64,000 bases of DNA. Origin: Microbacterium radiodurans. GTDB lineage: Bacteria > Actinomycetota > Actinomycetes > Actinomycetales > Microbacteriaceae. Made by a program: the position numbers and the translations under genes. The stretch's first letter is position 1. The number at the start of each line of letters is the position of its first letter. The stretch lies in the NCBI RefSeq assembly GCF_008710705.1, contig NZ_VYRZ01000003.1, positions 186,001-250,000 of the forward strand. Reading direction: 5' to 3'. This document shows positions 49,592 through 58,499 of the stretch, piece by piece. Under the pieces are notes generated by a model. That model did not search any database, had not been told where the DNA came from, and worked only from the letters and a program-made list of their open reading frames with translations.

Positions 49592-51001
49592 TCAGCGGAC
49601 GGGGTCGGCCAGGCGGTCGCCCTGCTCCATCGCGAGGCGCTGCTCGGACGGTCCACGGCCCACCAGCGGAGCCTGCTTGATCTTGAACGCGAGCAGCACG
49701 ATGAGGAACCACCCCCAGTTCAGCAGCGGAGCCGACTCGGCGATGCCCTGCACCAGCAGGATCGTGGCGACCAACGAGGGCAGGAGCGTCAGCGTCGTGT
49801 AGGGGCGATCGGCGACGAGGTCCCACCGCGGCCGATCGACCGCGAAGAACCACGATCGCCAGATGAAGGCCAGCAGCGCGAGGCTGATCAGCACGACGCC
49901 GACGAATCCGAGCTGGAGGGCGACGTCGAGCCACATGTTGTGCGCCTGCATGACGCTCACCCCGTGATCGATGATCCACCCGTCGAAGGCCGGCTCGCTC
50001 GGAACCCACGGGGTCGAATAGCCCCAGCCGAGGAACGGTCGCTCGGCGATGCGCTCGCCGACGGCCTGCCAGATGCGCTCGCGTCCGGTGAGGTCGGCCG
50101 AGCGGCCGAGGAGCCCGAAGATCGTGTCCCTGCCGAGCCACAGGACGGCGCCGCCGAGGCCGGCCACGAAGACGTAGGCCACGTAGAACCGCGTGCGCTC
50201 GCCGGGGCGACGAGCGGTGCGCATGAGGAGGATCGTGATGAGGACGACGACCACCGCGACCGCGCACAGCAGGGCGGTGGCGGACGCCGCACGCCAGAAC
50301 AGGAAGGCGGCGAGCGCCGTCCAGAGAGTGAGGAGGAACTTCCGGGGCGCACCGCCGGCGATGCGGATGACGAAGACGATGATCGCCAGGAGCGCGATGT
50401 AGGCGAGCGGGTTGGCGTTGCCGAAGATCCCCTGCAGGCGGCCCCCGTTGAGCAGGTTGTCGCGCGACCACAGGGTGATCGGGTGCTCGTCGAAGCCGGC
50501 GGGAGGACGGACGAACCCCGGGAGGATGTCGCCGCGCCAGACGAACGTGACCCAGACCTCGAAGAGGATCGACAGCGCCAGCATCCACTTCAGAGCGGAC
50601 GCCAGCGCGCGCTCGATCTCGCGCCACGTGAAGACCGCGCCGACGAACATCGCCTGCACCGTCGTCGACAGCAGCAGGAGCAGAGTGAGCTCGGTGGCGC
50701 CGAGCCACTCGGTCCACAGCAGCGACGCCACAGCCCAGGCGACATAGGCGAGGGCGAACCACGGCAGATGCCGCCACTGCACGCGCGGCCGCAGCGTGAC
50801 CCAGAGGATCGTCGAGACGACGCCCGTGACGACGACGACAGCAGCGGCGGCGACGACGCCGAAGGCCATGAGCCAGCTCGTGCCCGCCATCGACGCCGCG
50901 ATGACGAACACGCACCACCCGCGGAGGAGGAGATGCCCGGTGGTCTCGCGCACCGGGGCGACCGGTGGCGCGGAGACGGGATGACGGGAGTGCACGGCCA
51001 T
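49592..51001 (-). CDS. O-antigen ligase/polymerase-like membrane protein (third of three)
   Basis: 469 residues, about 12 membrane segments. Core loop: GRERIWQAVGERIAERPFLGWGYSTPW and VSVMQAHNMWLDVALQLGFVGVV. Paralogue of the second copy. The frame is open for 370 codons upstream, antisense to the HNH gene, but TACCCT nine bases before the ATG at 51001 and the alignment with the second copy set the start. The 120-nt gap to the second copy holds no gene. Confidence 0.8.
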   Translation of the reverse strand: MAVHSRHPVSAPPVAPVRETTGHLLLRGWCVFVIAASMAGTSWLMAFGVVAAAAVVVVTGVVSTILWVTLRPRVQWRHLPWFALAYVAWAVASLLWTEWLGATELTLLLLLSTTVQAMFVGAVFTWREIERALASALKWMLALSILFEVWVTFVWRGDILPGFVRPPAGFDEHPITLWSRDNLLNGGRLQGIFGNANPLAYIALLAIIVFVIRIAGGAPRKFLLTLWTALAAFLFWRAASATALLCAVAVVVVLITILLMRTARRPGERTRFYVAYVFVAGLGGAVLWLGRDTIFGLLGRSADLTGRERIWQAVGERIAERPFLGWGYSTPWVPSEPAFDGWIIDHGVSVMQAHNMWLDVALQLGFVGVVLISLALLAFIWRSWFFAVDRPRWDLVADRPYTTLTLLPSLVATILLVQGIAESAPLLNWGWFLIVLLAFKIKQAPLVGRGPSEQRLAMEQGDRLADPVR

Positions 51002-51083
51002 AGTTGAGTCAGGGTATCGCGTCGCGTGCCCGGGCTTGCGGGGATTCCTCCCCATGGGCCGCCTGCGGCGGCTTATCCATGAA

Positions 51084-51099
51084 TCGTAGATACGTTCTA
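51084..51099. promoter_or_regulatory. Candidate LexA (SOS) box of the HNH gene
   Basis: TCGTAGATACGTTCTA matches the mycobacterial SOS consensus TCGAACRYRYGTTCGA at 13 of 16 positions and overlaps the first two bases of the -10 element TATACT (51098-51103). LexA bound here would block the promoter. Confidence 0.5.
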
Positions 51100-51103
51100 T
51101 ACT
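51098..51103 (+). promoter_or_regulatory. -10 element of the HNH/DUF222 gene
   Basis: TATACT, the closest match to the -10 consensus in the window, seven bases before the ATG at 51111. Confidence 0.65.
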
Positions 51104-51110
51104 CGTGTCG

Positions 51111-52475
51111 ATGCGGCATGCCAGAATGCCATACATGGGGACGAACCGATCGAGCAGCGACGAGCAGTCGTGGGCGCGCATCCGCGCCGAGCTCGACGGC
51201 GCCGTGGAGCTGCTTCGTTCGCAGGATGCCGTCGAGATCGCTCGGTTGCGGAAGCTCGCTGTCCTGGGCCGTGAAGCTCTGTCGATGTCGCGGCGGAACG
51301 GGCTGCTGGGCCGTGAGACGGATATGCAGCTGCGGGCGGTGGCGGCTGAGTTCGCGGCGATCGCGCGGTGCGGCGATCGGCGGGTGCAGAACGAAATCGG
51401 CCGTGCGCTGGAGATCGTCGATGGGAACCCGCTCGTGCTCGCCGCGTGGGAGGACGGCCGGCTCACGGCCAAACATGTCGACGATGTGGTGAAGCTCGGC
51501 CGGAACATCCCCGAGGAGAACCACGCGGAGTGGCAGGAGGCCGCCATCGCGGTGGCGGAGCGGGATGTGCCGGCGCGGGTACATGGCGCTCTGGAGTCGT
51601 TGGCGCAGCATTTCACCGCACGCACGTTCGCGGAACGCCACAAAGCGGCTGTCGCGGACCGGGGCGTGTTCCTGCGTGACCTGGGTGACGGGATGTCGGA
51701 GCTCACCCTGCGGGGTGCGACGACGCTGCTCGTGGCGATCGACGATCGGCTCAACCAGATGGCGGTGTCGACGATCGACGCGTCCAAGGAAGCGGCGGCG
51801 GAAGACCGCGCGGCCGGTGAGGAGCACGACCCGGACACCCGCACCCGCCAGCAGGTCAAGGCGGACGTGCTGTGCGACCTCGGCTTGACCGGCGGGCCGG
51901 CGGTGGACCCCACCCATGGTGTCGATGGGAAGACCTCGCTCGGCGCGATCCGCGCTCGAGTGCAGCTTGTCGTGACGGCCGACACCCTCGCCGGGAAGGA
52001 CGACCGTGCGGCCGAGATCGTCGGCGCGGGCCTGATCGACGCGGACACCGCCCGGACCCTCGCCGGGGATGCCACCCTCTGGGACCGCGTGTATCTGGAT
52101 GCGACCACCAAGACGGTGACGCGTGTCGATCAGTACCGGCCACCGGCTGCATTGCGGAGGATGCTGCAGGCGCGGGATCGGCATTGCCGGTGGCCGGGAT
52201 GCCACCTCCCCGCGATCCGGTGCGAACTGGATCACTCGATCGATCACGCCCTCGGCGGTCCGACGTGTGAGTCGAACCTGTGCAACCTGTGCCAGAGGCA
52301 TCATTCGATGAAGCAGTTCACCGACTGGCTCGTCCTCCAGCTCGGCGGCGGGGTGATTCAGTGGACTTCCCCGACAGGCCGGGTCTACCGGGAAGACCTC
52401 CCGGTCCCGTCGGTGTGCTTCACCCCGGAGTTCATCGCCGAGCGACCACCACCCGACACGCCACCCCCGTTCTGA
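51111..52475 (+). CDS. HNH endonuclease signature protein with DUF222 (13E12 repeat family)
   Basis: 454 residues. DUF222 covers about 20-330, including LRGATTLLVAIDDRLNQMAV. The C-terminal HNH domain has RDRHCRWPGCHLPAIRCELDHSIDHALGG, then CNLCQRHHSMKQ, with the zinc-site cysteines. These proteins occur in many copies in actinobacterial genomes and are probably DNA endonucleases, but the natural role is unknown. Several 13E12 genes of M. tuberculosis are LexA-controlled, which fits the box upstream. A GTG at 51105 is also in frame; 51111 is preferred from the -10 spacing. It is the only gene in this part of the window unrelated to the envelope. Confidence 0.88.
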   Translation: MRHARMPYMGTNRSSSDEQSWARIRAELDGAVELLRSQDAVEIARLRKLAVLGREALSMSRRNGLLGRETDMQLRAVAAEFAAIARCGDRRVQNEIGRALEIVDGNPLVLAAWEDGRLTAKHVDDVVKLGRNIPEENHAEWQEAAIAVAERDVPARVHGALESLAQHFTARTFAERHKAAVADRGVFLRDLGDGMSELTLRGATTLLVAIDDRLNQMAVSTIDASKEAAAEDRAAGEEHDPDTRTRQQVKADVLCDLGLTGGPAVDPTHGVDGKTSLGAIRARVQLVVTADTLAGKDDRAAEIVGAGLIDADTARTLAGDATLWDRVYLDATTKTVTRVDQYRPPAALRRMLQARDRHCRWPGCHLPAIRCELDHSIDHALGGPTCESNLCNLCQRHHSMKQFTDWLVLQLGGGVIQWTSPTGRVYREDLPVPSVCFTPEFIAERPPPDTPPPF

Positions 52476-52513
52476 CACCGCTCACCCGGCCCGCGCCTCG
52501 GCGACCGTCGCTC

Positions 52514-52519
52514 TAGGCT
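52514..52519 (+). promoter_or_regulatory. -10 element of manA
   Basis: TAGGCT, six bases before the GTG at 52526. Confidence 0.6.
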
Positions 52520-52525
52520 GGTCGT

Positions 52526-53698
52526 GTGCTGATCCCGATCTCGAACACGCCGCGCGACTACGCCTGGGGCTCGATCTCCTTCATCTCCGAACTCGAGGGG
52601 CGCGAGCCCACAGGCAAGCCCGAGGCCGAGATCTGGTACGGCGACCATCCGGGCAGTCCCTCACGCGTCGACGACGGCTCCGGCCGCACGCTCGATGACG
52701 CGTTGGCGGATGCCGATCAGCCCCCGCTGCCGTACCTGATGAAGATCCTCGCCGCGTCGATGTCGCTGTCGATTCAGGCGCACCCGTCGCGAGCGCAGGC
52801 TGCCGAGGGTTTCGCGCGTGAGGAGGCCGCCGGCATCCCGCGCGATGCGACGGAGCGTCTCTACCGCGACGAGAACCACAAGCCCGAGATCATCGTCGCC
52901 CTCTCGAAGGACTTCTGGGCCCTCGTCGGGCTGCGCCCCCTCGACCGGACGCGGGGATTCGTCTCGCGCCTCGCCGATGAGTCCGGCGGCCTGCGCGGTG
53001 TCGAGGCGCTGCAGGCGATCCTCGAGGCAGACGGTGACGATGCGACCGTGCTCCACGGCGCCCTCGCGTGGGCGCTCTCGGACGAGGGCGTCGCTGCGGT
53101 GCCCGATGTCGTCGCGGCGCTGAGGGTCGCCGAGATCCCGGACTACGAAGACGAGCAGAGGTTCCTCGGCGAGATCGCCGGGCAGTTCCCCGGCGACGGG
53201 GGAGTGATCGTCGCGCTCCTCATGAACCTCGTCAGACTGCGGCGCGGCGAAGCGCTCTTCGCACCGGCCGGAGTGCTCCACGCCTACCAGGACGGTCTCG
53301 GCGTGGAACTCATGGCCGCGAGCGACAACGTCCTGCGCGGCGGCCTGACGCCCAAGCACGTCGACGTCCCCGAGCTGCTCCGCGTCGTCGACACGACTCC
53401 CGGGCCCGCCCCCGTCATCGAAGCGACCCCGTCGGGCGACGGCGTCGTCGCCTACGACGTCGACGTGCCGGACTTCGCGCTCCAGCGCGCGACGGTGACG
53501 GAAGACGCCCCCGTCGAGCTCACGCTCATCGGCACGGCGACGGTCCTCGTCACGGCCGGGCGCCTCAGCGTGACGACCGACTCCGACGCCGACGCCGTCG
53601 ACCTCGTCCCCGGACGGGCGGCCGTGGTCGCCGCTGCGTCGTCGATCCGCCTCGTCGGATCGGGGGAGGCGTTCATCGCGCAGCCCGGTCGTTCCTGA
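52526..53698 (+). CDS. manA: Mannose-6-phosphate isomerase, class I
   Basis: Interconverts mannose 6-phosphate and fructose 6-phosphate, feeding GDP-mannose for glycans. The 390-residue cupin protein has the start SNTPRDYAWGS and the zinc-ligand motifs SIQAHPSRAQA and DENHKPE. GVLHAYQDGLGVELMAASDNVLRGGLTPKHVD is the family signature. The phospho-sugar mutase at 3223 could use its product. Confidence 0.95.
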   Translation: MLIPISNTPRDYAWGSISFISELEGREPTGKPEAEIWYGDHPGSPSRVDDGSGRTLDDALADADQPPLPYLMKILAASMSLSIQAHPSRAQAAEGFAREEAAGIPRDATERLYRDENHKPEIIVALSKDFWALVGLRPLDRTRGFVSRLADESGGLRGVEALQAILEADGDDATVLHGALAWALSDEGVAAVPDVVAALRVAEIPDYEDEQRFLGEIAGQFPGDGGVIVALLMNLVRLRRGEALFAPAGVLHAYQDGLGVELMAASDNVLRGGLTPKHVDVPELLRVVDTTPGPAPVIEATPSGDGVVAYDVDVPDFALQRATVTEDAPVELTLIGTATVLVTAGRLSVTTDSDADAVDLVPGRAAVVAAASSIRLVGSGEAFIAQPGRS

Positions 53699-53773
53699 CA
53701 CGCGGCGGTCCGCGACACGCCGGTGACGCGCCGCAAAGGTTAAAGAGCTCCTTGAGGGTTTACGATCCGCGAC

Positions 53774-53802
53774 TTGACCCGAGCGAATGACACGGGTGTA
53801 AT
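53774..53802 (+). promoter_or_regulatory. Candidate whiB promoter
   Basis: TTGACC (53774-53779), 17 bases, then TGTAAT (53797-53802), in an AT-rich patch of the 154-nt gap before whiB. An overlapping TAATTA is an alternative -10. The leader would be about 45 bases, ending in GGGGAGGGA before the ATG. Confidence 0.5.
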
Positions 53803-53852
53803 TAATCAAGACACGCGGACTCGCGTGACGGTCGGCGGGGAGGGAACACGAT

Positions 53853-54170
53853 ATGACGGCATACCGTTCGGGCGTCCCCGACAACTGGTTCGTCGATCCG
53901 GTCGACCTCGGCGTCCCCGGCGTCCGACGGCCCTCGACCGAGGGCGACGACAGCGCCCTGGCCTGGCAGACCGATGCCCTGTGCTCCCAGACCGACCCCG
54001 AGGCGTTCTTCCCCGAGAAGGGCGGCTCGACCCGCGACGCGAAGCGCATCTGCACCTCGTGCGACGTGCGCGGCGAGTGCCTCGAGTACGCACTTCAGAA
54101 CGACGAACGGTTCGGAATCTGGGGCGGACTCAGCGAGCGCGAGCGCCGCAAGCTCAAGCGCCGCGCCTGA
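53853..54170 (+). CDS. whiB: WhiB-family iron-sulphur transcription factor (WhiB/WhiB2 type)
   Basis: 105 residues. The four cysteines of the WhiB cluster are Cys44, Cys67, Cys70 and Cys76 (C-x22-C-x2-C-x5-C). The GIWGG turn is at 88-92 and the basic tail RERRKLKRR binds DNA or sigma factor. The length and the place near manA and the DUF3499 gene match WhiB2/WhmD, which controls septation in mycobacteria. Unlike many neighbours it has a real leader and a strong GGGAGGGA site. Confidence 0.92.
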   Translation: MTAYRSGVPDNWFVDPVDLGVPGVRRPSTEGDDSALAWQTDALCSQTDPEAFFPEKGGSTRDAKRICTSCDVRGECLEYALQNDERFGIWGGLSERERRKLKRRA

Positions 54171-54224
54171 CTCGGGATCTGGGCGACCCGCGCGGCCGAT
54201 GCCGCGAACGGCGCACCGCCCGCC

Positions 54225-54230
54225 TAAGCT
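54225..54230 (+). promoter_or_regulatory. -10 element of the large glycosyltransferase gene
   Basis: TAAGCT, nine bases before the ATG at 54240. Confidence 0.45.
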
Positions 54231-54239
54231 GACCAGGTC

Positions 54240-57080
54240 ATGCCGGTCCGAGTCCACGCGCTGCTCGTCGTGCGTCCCGATGGACGTGCGCCCGCGGCAT
54301 TCCACCTCACGCGCACCCTCGCCGCCCTCCGCGAGCAGACGCGTCGCGTCGACGCACTCACGATCGTGCTGTGCGGCGGAGACGAGCGACTGCGGGGCTT
54401 GGCCGAGCAGTCCGGCGCCGAAGCGGTCATCACCGCGCCCGCTCGCACCGGCTACGCCGCGGCGCTCGCGATGGCGTCGCGGCGGCTCGACGGCGATGCG
54501 GTCTGGCTGCTCGCGCAGGACACGGCGCCCGAGCCCGACGCGCTGAGCCGTCTCGCCGCCGCACTCGAGACGGCCCCGTCCGTCGCCGTGGCCGTCCCCA
54601 AGATCGTCGACTGGGACGACCGGACGCGCATCGTCTCCCTCGGCCGCTCGATGACCCGGCTCGGCAGCGCCGTCGGACTCGCCGACGGCGAGCACGACCA
54701 GGGCCAGCACGACGCCTCCGAGGACGTGCTCGGCGGGGACGTCCGGGGCCTGCTCGTGCACGCCGCAGCCTGGCGTGAGCTCGACGGACTCGATCCCGCG
54801 CTCCACGGCGCCGACGAGGGTCTCGACCTGGGCGTCCGCGTCCGGCTCGCGGGTGGCCGCGTCGTGCTCGCCCCCACGTCGCTGATCGCGGTCGCCTCCG
54901 ACGGCGTGGCCGGTCCGCCCGCGCCCCGCACCACGGCCGCCCGAGCGCGCCGGGTCCATGCGGCGCGCGTCGCGCAGCTCCATCGTCGCCTCGTCTACGC
55001 GCCGGCCCCCGCTGTCGCGCTCCACTGGCTCTCGCTCCTCCCGCTGGCGCTGTGGCGCACCATCCTCGATCTCGTCGGCAAGCGCCCCGCGCGCATCGGC
55101 CCGGAGTGGTCGGCCGCCGCCACCGTGCTCGTCGGTCTCGTCCCGGTGGCGCGTGCGCGGCGTCGCATCGCGAACCACCGCCGCGCCTCGTGGGCGCAGC
55201 TCGCCCCGCTGCGGGTGAGTAACCGCGTGCTCCGTCAACGACTCGTCGAAGACGAGTCCGGCGGCGCGGGCATCCGCCGCACCGACCTCGCATTCTTCTC
55301 GGGCGGCGGCGCCTGGGCCGTCCTCGCCGCGCTCGTCGTCTCGGTCGCGGCCCTCCCCGCCGCGCTCAGCTGGCCGTCCATCGGCGGCGGCGCGCTGGCA
55401 CCGCTCGCCTCGTCGGCGTCGCGACTCTGGGACGAGGCGATCGGGGTGCAGCGCCCGCTCGGCTGGGACACGATCGGGCCGGCGGACCCGTTCTCCCTCG
55501 TCATCGCCCTGCTCGGCAGCGCGTCGCCGGCCGAGCCGTCGCGCGCGATGGTGCTGCTCTGGCTGCTCGCGCTGCCCCTTGCCGTCCTCGGCGGCTGGTT
55601 CGCGGCGACCCGCGTCACCGAACGACCGACGCTGCGCATCATGGGCGCCGTGCTCTGGGCGTTCGCCCCGACCTTCCTCGTCGCGTTGACCGACGGGCGC
55701 CCCGCGGCCGTCATCGTCCACCTCGTGCTGCCCTGGCTCGTCTTCACCGGCGCTGCAGCTCACCGGTCCTGGGGCAACGCGGGCACCGCCTCGATCCTGC
55801 TGGCGATCGTCGTCGCCTGCGCCCCGATCCTCGCCGTCCCCGCAGCGGTCGTCTGGTTCCTCGGGCTGATCCTCGCCGCCGCACTCCGCGGACGACGGGC
55901 GGGATTCCGGTGGGCGTGGCTCCTCGTCCCGACGATCGCCCTCGCCGCCCCCATGGTCATCGCCCGGCTGCGCGAGAACGACCCGTGGTCGCTGCTCGCC
56001 GACCCGGGCGTGCCGCTCCCCGGCAGCGCGCTCCCCGCGGATGCGATCGGACGGATGCTGCTGGCCGCCGGATTCCCGGCAGACCCCGGCTGGTCGGCGA
56101 TGCTGGGGGCCACGGGGCCGTCGCTGTGGATCGTCGCCCTGACCGCGCCGCTCCTGCTCGTCGCCGTGGGCGCCGTCTTCTCGCGGCGCCGCCTCGCGGG
56201 CGGCATCCTCCTCGCGCTCGCGGTCGTCGGCATCCTCACCGCCTTCGCAGCGGCGGGCGTTTCCATCGCCGTGACCGCGACGACTCCGATCCTGCTGTGG
56301 CCCGGCACCGCCCTGAGCCTGGCGTGGGTGGGGATCGCCGGTGGTGCGCTGCTCTTCCTCGAGACCGTCACGACAGCGCGGGCCGCGCGCACGGCTGTCG
56401 CCGCCGTCGTCCTGTCGGGCGTCGCCGCCGCGGCGTTCCCCGCGCTCACCGCCCACGCGATGGACCGGTCGGCGATCGGCCGCGGCGACGTCAGCACCCT
56501 CCCGGCCTACATCGCCGCCGAAGGCCGCGGGTCCTCCGGCATCGGCACCGTCATCCTCCGCCCGACCGGTTCCGGCGTCGCCGCCGAGGTCGTCTGGGGC
56601 GGCAGCGCCACCGTCGGGGGACAGTCGACGCTCGTCTCGGCGCGCACCTCGCTGACGCCCGCCGACGGCGAGCTCGCCCAGGTCGCCGCCGATCTCCTGT
56701 CGAACTCCGCGGGCGACGTGGTCGGTCGCCTGCGCGACCACGGCATCGCCTTCGTCCTCGTGTCGCCCGAAACGGCGGGGGAGCCCGCGGCCGCCCGCAC
56801 CACCCGACTCGCCGCCGAGACCGCGCTCGACAGCCGAGACGGACTCGACGTCGTCGGTCTCACCGACAAGGGCGAGCTGTGGCGGCTCTCGCAGGGTGTC
56901 GAGGCTCGAAGCGACGCACCTGTCGCCGCGCGCGCCGCGGCCGCGGCCGGATGGACGGCGACCGCGATCGTCTTCGGGATCGCACTCCTCCTCGCCCTGC
57001 CCACCAGGGGCAGTCGATCGGCGTCGCGCGTCATCCCGCGGGTCGCCGGCCTGCGTTCGGGACGAAAGGTCGCCCGATGA
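54240..57080 (+). CDS. Large membrane glycosyltransferase, GT2 N-terminus
   Basis: 946 residues. Residues 1 to about 260 are a divergent GT2 domain (LRTLAALREQTRR-like region, LCGGDERLRGL, VWLLAQDTAPEPDAL) in which the usual DxD is replaced. About a dozen membrane segments fill 355-730, and an outer-face domain follows (about 745-905), with a final membrane segment near 915-935. This arrangement recurs next to whiB2 in actinobacteria, always with a DUF5719 partner, here coupled by ATGA. It probably handles a wall glycan; the sugar and even catalysis are uncertain. Confidence 0.78.
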   Translation: MPVRVHALLVVRPDGRAPAAFHLTRTLAALREQTRRVDALTIVLCGGDERLRGLAEQSGAEAVITAPARTGYAAALAMASRRLDGDAVWLLAQDTAPEPDALSRLAAALETAPSVAVAVPKIVDWDDRTRIVSLGRSMTRLGSAVGLADGEHDQGQHDASEDVLGGDVRGLLVHAAAWRELDGLDPALHGADEGLDLGVRVRLAGGRVVLAPTSLIAVASDGVAGPPAPRTTAARARRVHAARVAQLHRRLVYAPAPAVALHWLSLLPLALWRTILDLVGKRPARIGPEWSAAATVLVGLVPVARARRRIANHRRASWAQLAPLRVSNRVLRQRLVEDESGGAGIRRTDLAFFSGGGAWAVLAALVVSVAALPAALSWPSIGGGALAPLASSASRLWDEAIGVQRPLGWDTIGPADPFSLVIALLGSASPAEPSRAMVLLWLLALPLAVLGGWFAATRVTERPTLRIMGAVLWAFAPTFLVALTDGRPAAVIVHLVLPWLVFTGAAAHRSWGNAGTASILLAIVVACAPILAVPAAVVWFLGLILAAALRGRRAGFRWAWLLVPTIALAAPMVIARLRENDPWSLLADPGVPLPGSALPADAIGRMLLAAGFPADPGWSAMLGATGPSLWIVALTAPLLLVAVGAVFSRRRLAGGILLALAVVGILTAFAAAGVSIAVTATTPILLWPGTALSLAWVGIAGGALLFLETVTTARAARTAVAAVVLSGVAAAAFPALTAHAMDRSAIGRGDVSTLPAYIAAEGRGSSGIGTVILRPTGSGVAAEVVWGGSATVGGQSTLVSARTSLTPADGELAQVAADLLSNSAGDVVGRLRDHGIAFVLVSPETAGEPAAARTTRLAAETALDSRDGLDVVGLTDKGELWRLSQGVEARSDAPVAARAAAAAGWTATAIVFGIALLLALPTRGSRSASRVIPRVAGLRSGRKVAR

Positions 57081-58468
57081 GCTCCGCACGAACGCGTCCC
57101 GTCGTCCGCATCATCGGAGGCGCCCTGGCCGCCGTCATCGTGACCGGCGGCGTGGCCGCCGCCGCGCTGGCTCCGTGGCCGACGACCGAGCGGGCCGCCC
57201 TCGGGCGCGACGTCTCACCCGATGCGGCTCGCTCGATCGTGGCGTGCGACGGTCCGCTCCTCGCGCTCGGACGCGACGAGACGGCCGCCGGTGCGATCAC
57301 CGAAGCCGCCCCGGGCGCTCTGGTCTCGGGATCGGACGGGGCCACGGCATCCGAGTTCGCCCTCTCGACGCCGGATCGCGCCGCCGTCGAGTCGCCCGTC
57401 GCCCTCGCCGCCGATCCGGCGGGCGGCGAGCGGTCCGACCTCGCGGCCGCGTCCGCGGCGACGCTCGCCGACGAAGATCTCCGCGGCCTCGCGGTCTCGG
57501 CCTGCTCCCGCCCCGCCCTCGAGTCGTGGCTCGTCGGCGGATCGGCGGCCACGGGAGCGAGCGACCTGGTGCTCCTGACGAATCCCGGCGATGTCGCCGC
57601 GCGGGTCGACCTGCGCGTGTTCGGAGCCCAGGGCGCCCAGGATCCGGTCGCGGGCCAGGACGTCGTCGTCGCGGCCCGAGCGCAGCGGGCCATCCCGCTC
57701 GCCGCGCTCGCCCGCGGCGAGGAGAGCCCCGTCATCCGCGCGACGGCCGAGGGGGCGCCCGTCCGAGCGTCGTTGCAGACCGCGCTCACCCGGACCCTGA
57801 TCGCGGGCGGGGTGGACCAGGTCGGCGCCACCGCCGAACCCGCCGCCGAGCAGGTGATCCCGGCCGTCGACGTCACGGTTCCGCCGGACGGTGCGGCTTC
57901 GGCGGGCGGTCTCACGGCGCGGCTCCTGGCCACGGCATCCGACACCACCGCCTCCGTCGTCGTGCGCGACGTCGCGACCGGCGCGGAGGTCTCGCGCGAC
58001 GACGACATCGCTCTCGTCGCGGACCGCCCGGTCGCTCTCGAGGTCACCGGGATGCCGGTGGGCGTCTACACCGTCTCGGTCTCAGCCGACGCGCCCGTCG
58101 TCGCCGCGGCGTGGACCTCGACCGATCTCGGCGCACCGGCGGACTTCGCGTGGTCCACCGCGGCCCCGCCCATCGACGCGCCCACTCTGGTCGCGGTCGC
58201 CGGCGGACCGTCGCCGGTGCTCGCCGTCTCGGCGGCGACGGACGCGACCGTGACGCTCACACCGCTCTCGGGCGCGGCGCCGCAGACGCTCCCGGTGGCG
58301 GGCGGGTCGACCGCATCCGTCCCGCTCGTCGCGGGCGAGGTGTACCGGCTGGATCCGGGGGAGGCGACGGTGCGCGCCGCCGTCGGCTTCAGCGCCGCCG
58401 GGCAGCTCGGCTCGTACGCGGTAGACGCATCGGCGACCGCGGCGGCGCAGCTGACCGTCTATCCCTGA
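57077..58468 (+). CDS. DUF5719 family secreted or anchored protein
   Basis: 463 residues. One N-terminal hydrophobic segment (about 12-32, signal or anchor), then a long Ala/Val/Thr-rich outer domain without catalytic motifs but with repeated beta-strand patterns (VLLTNPGDVAARVDLRVFG, ASVVVRDVATGAEV). It has two cysteines near 55 and 149 that could form a disulfide. It starts within the stop of the large glycosyltransferase gene, so the two probably form a complex. Function unknown. Confidence 0.8.
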   Translation: MSSARTRPVVRIIGGALAAVIVTGGVAAAALAPWPTTERAALGRDVSPDAARSIVACDGPLLALGRDETAAGAITEAAPGALVSGSDGATASEFALSTPDRAAVESPVALAADPAGGERSDLAAASAATLADEDLRGLAVSACSRPALESWLVGGSAATGASDLVLLTNPGDVAARVDLRVFGAQGAQDPVAGQDVVVAARAQRAIPLAALARGEESPVIRATAEGAPVRASLQTALTRTLIAGGVDQVGATAEPAAEQVIPAVDVTVPPDGAASAGGLTARLLATASDTTASVVVRDVATGAEVSRDDDIALVADRPVALEVTGMPVGVYTVSVSADAPVVAAAWTSTDLGAPADFAWSTAAPPIDAPTLVAVAGGPSPVLAVSAATDATVTLTPLSGAAPQTLPVAGGSTASVPLVAGEVYRLDPGEATVRAAVGFSAAGQLGSYAVDASATAAAQLTVYP

Positions 58469-58499
58469 CGCCACCCGGCCGGGATCCGCGCGCGCAGGA

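Noticed and set aside
51002..52111. Upstream extension of the third ligase gene, antisense to the HNH gene
   Set aside because: Ser/Arg-rich shadow. The alignment with the second ligase copy and the -10 spacing place the start at 51001.
53802..57089. 1095-codon minus-strand frame opposite whiB and the large glycosyltransferase
   Set aside because: Low-complexity Arg/Asp/Gly/Glu composition and no domain; whiB and the membrane protein on the other strand are clear.
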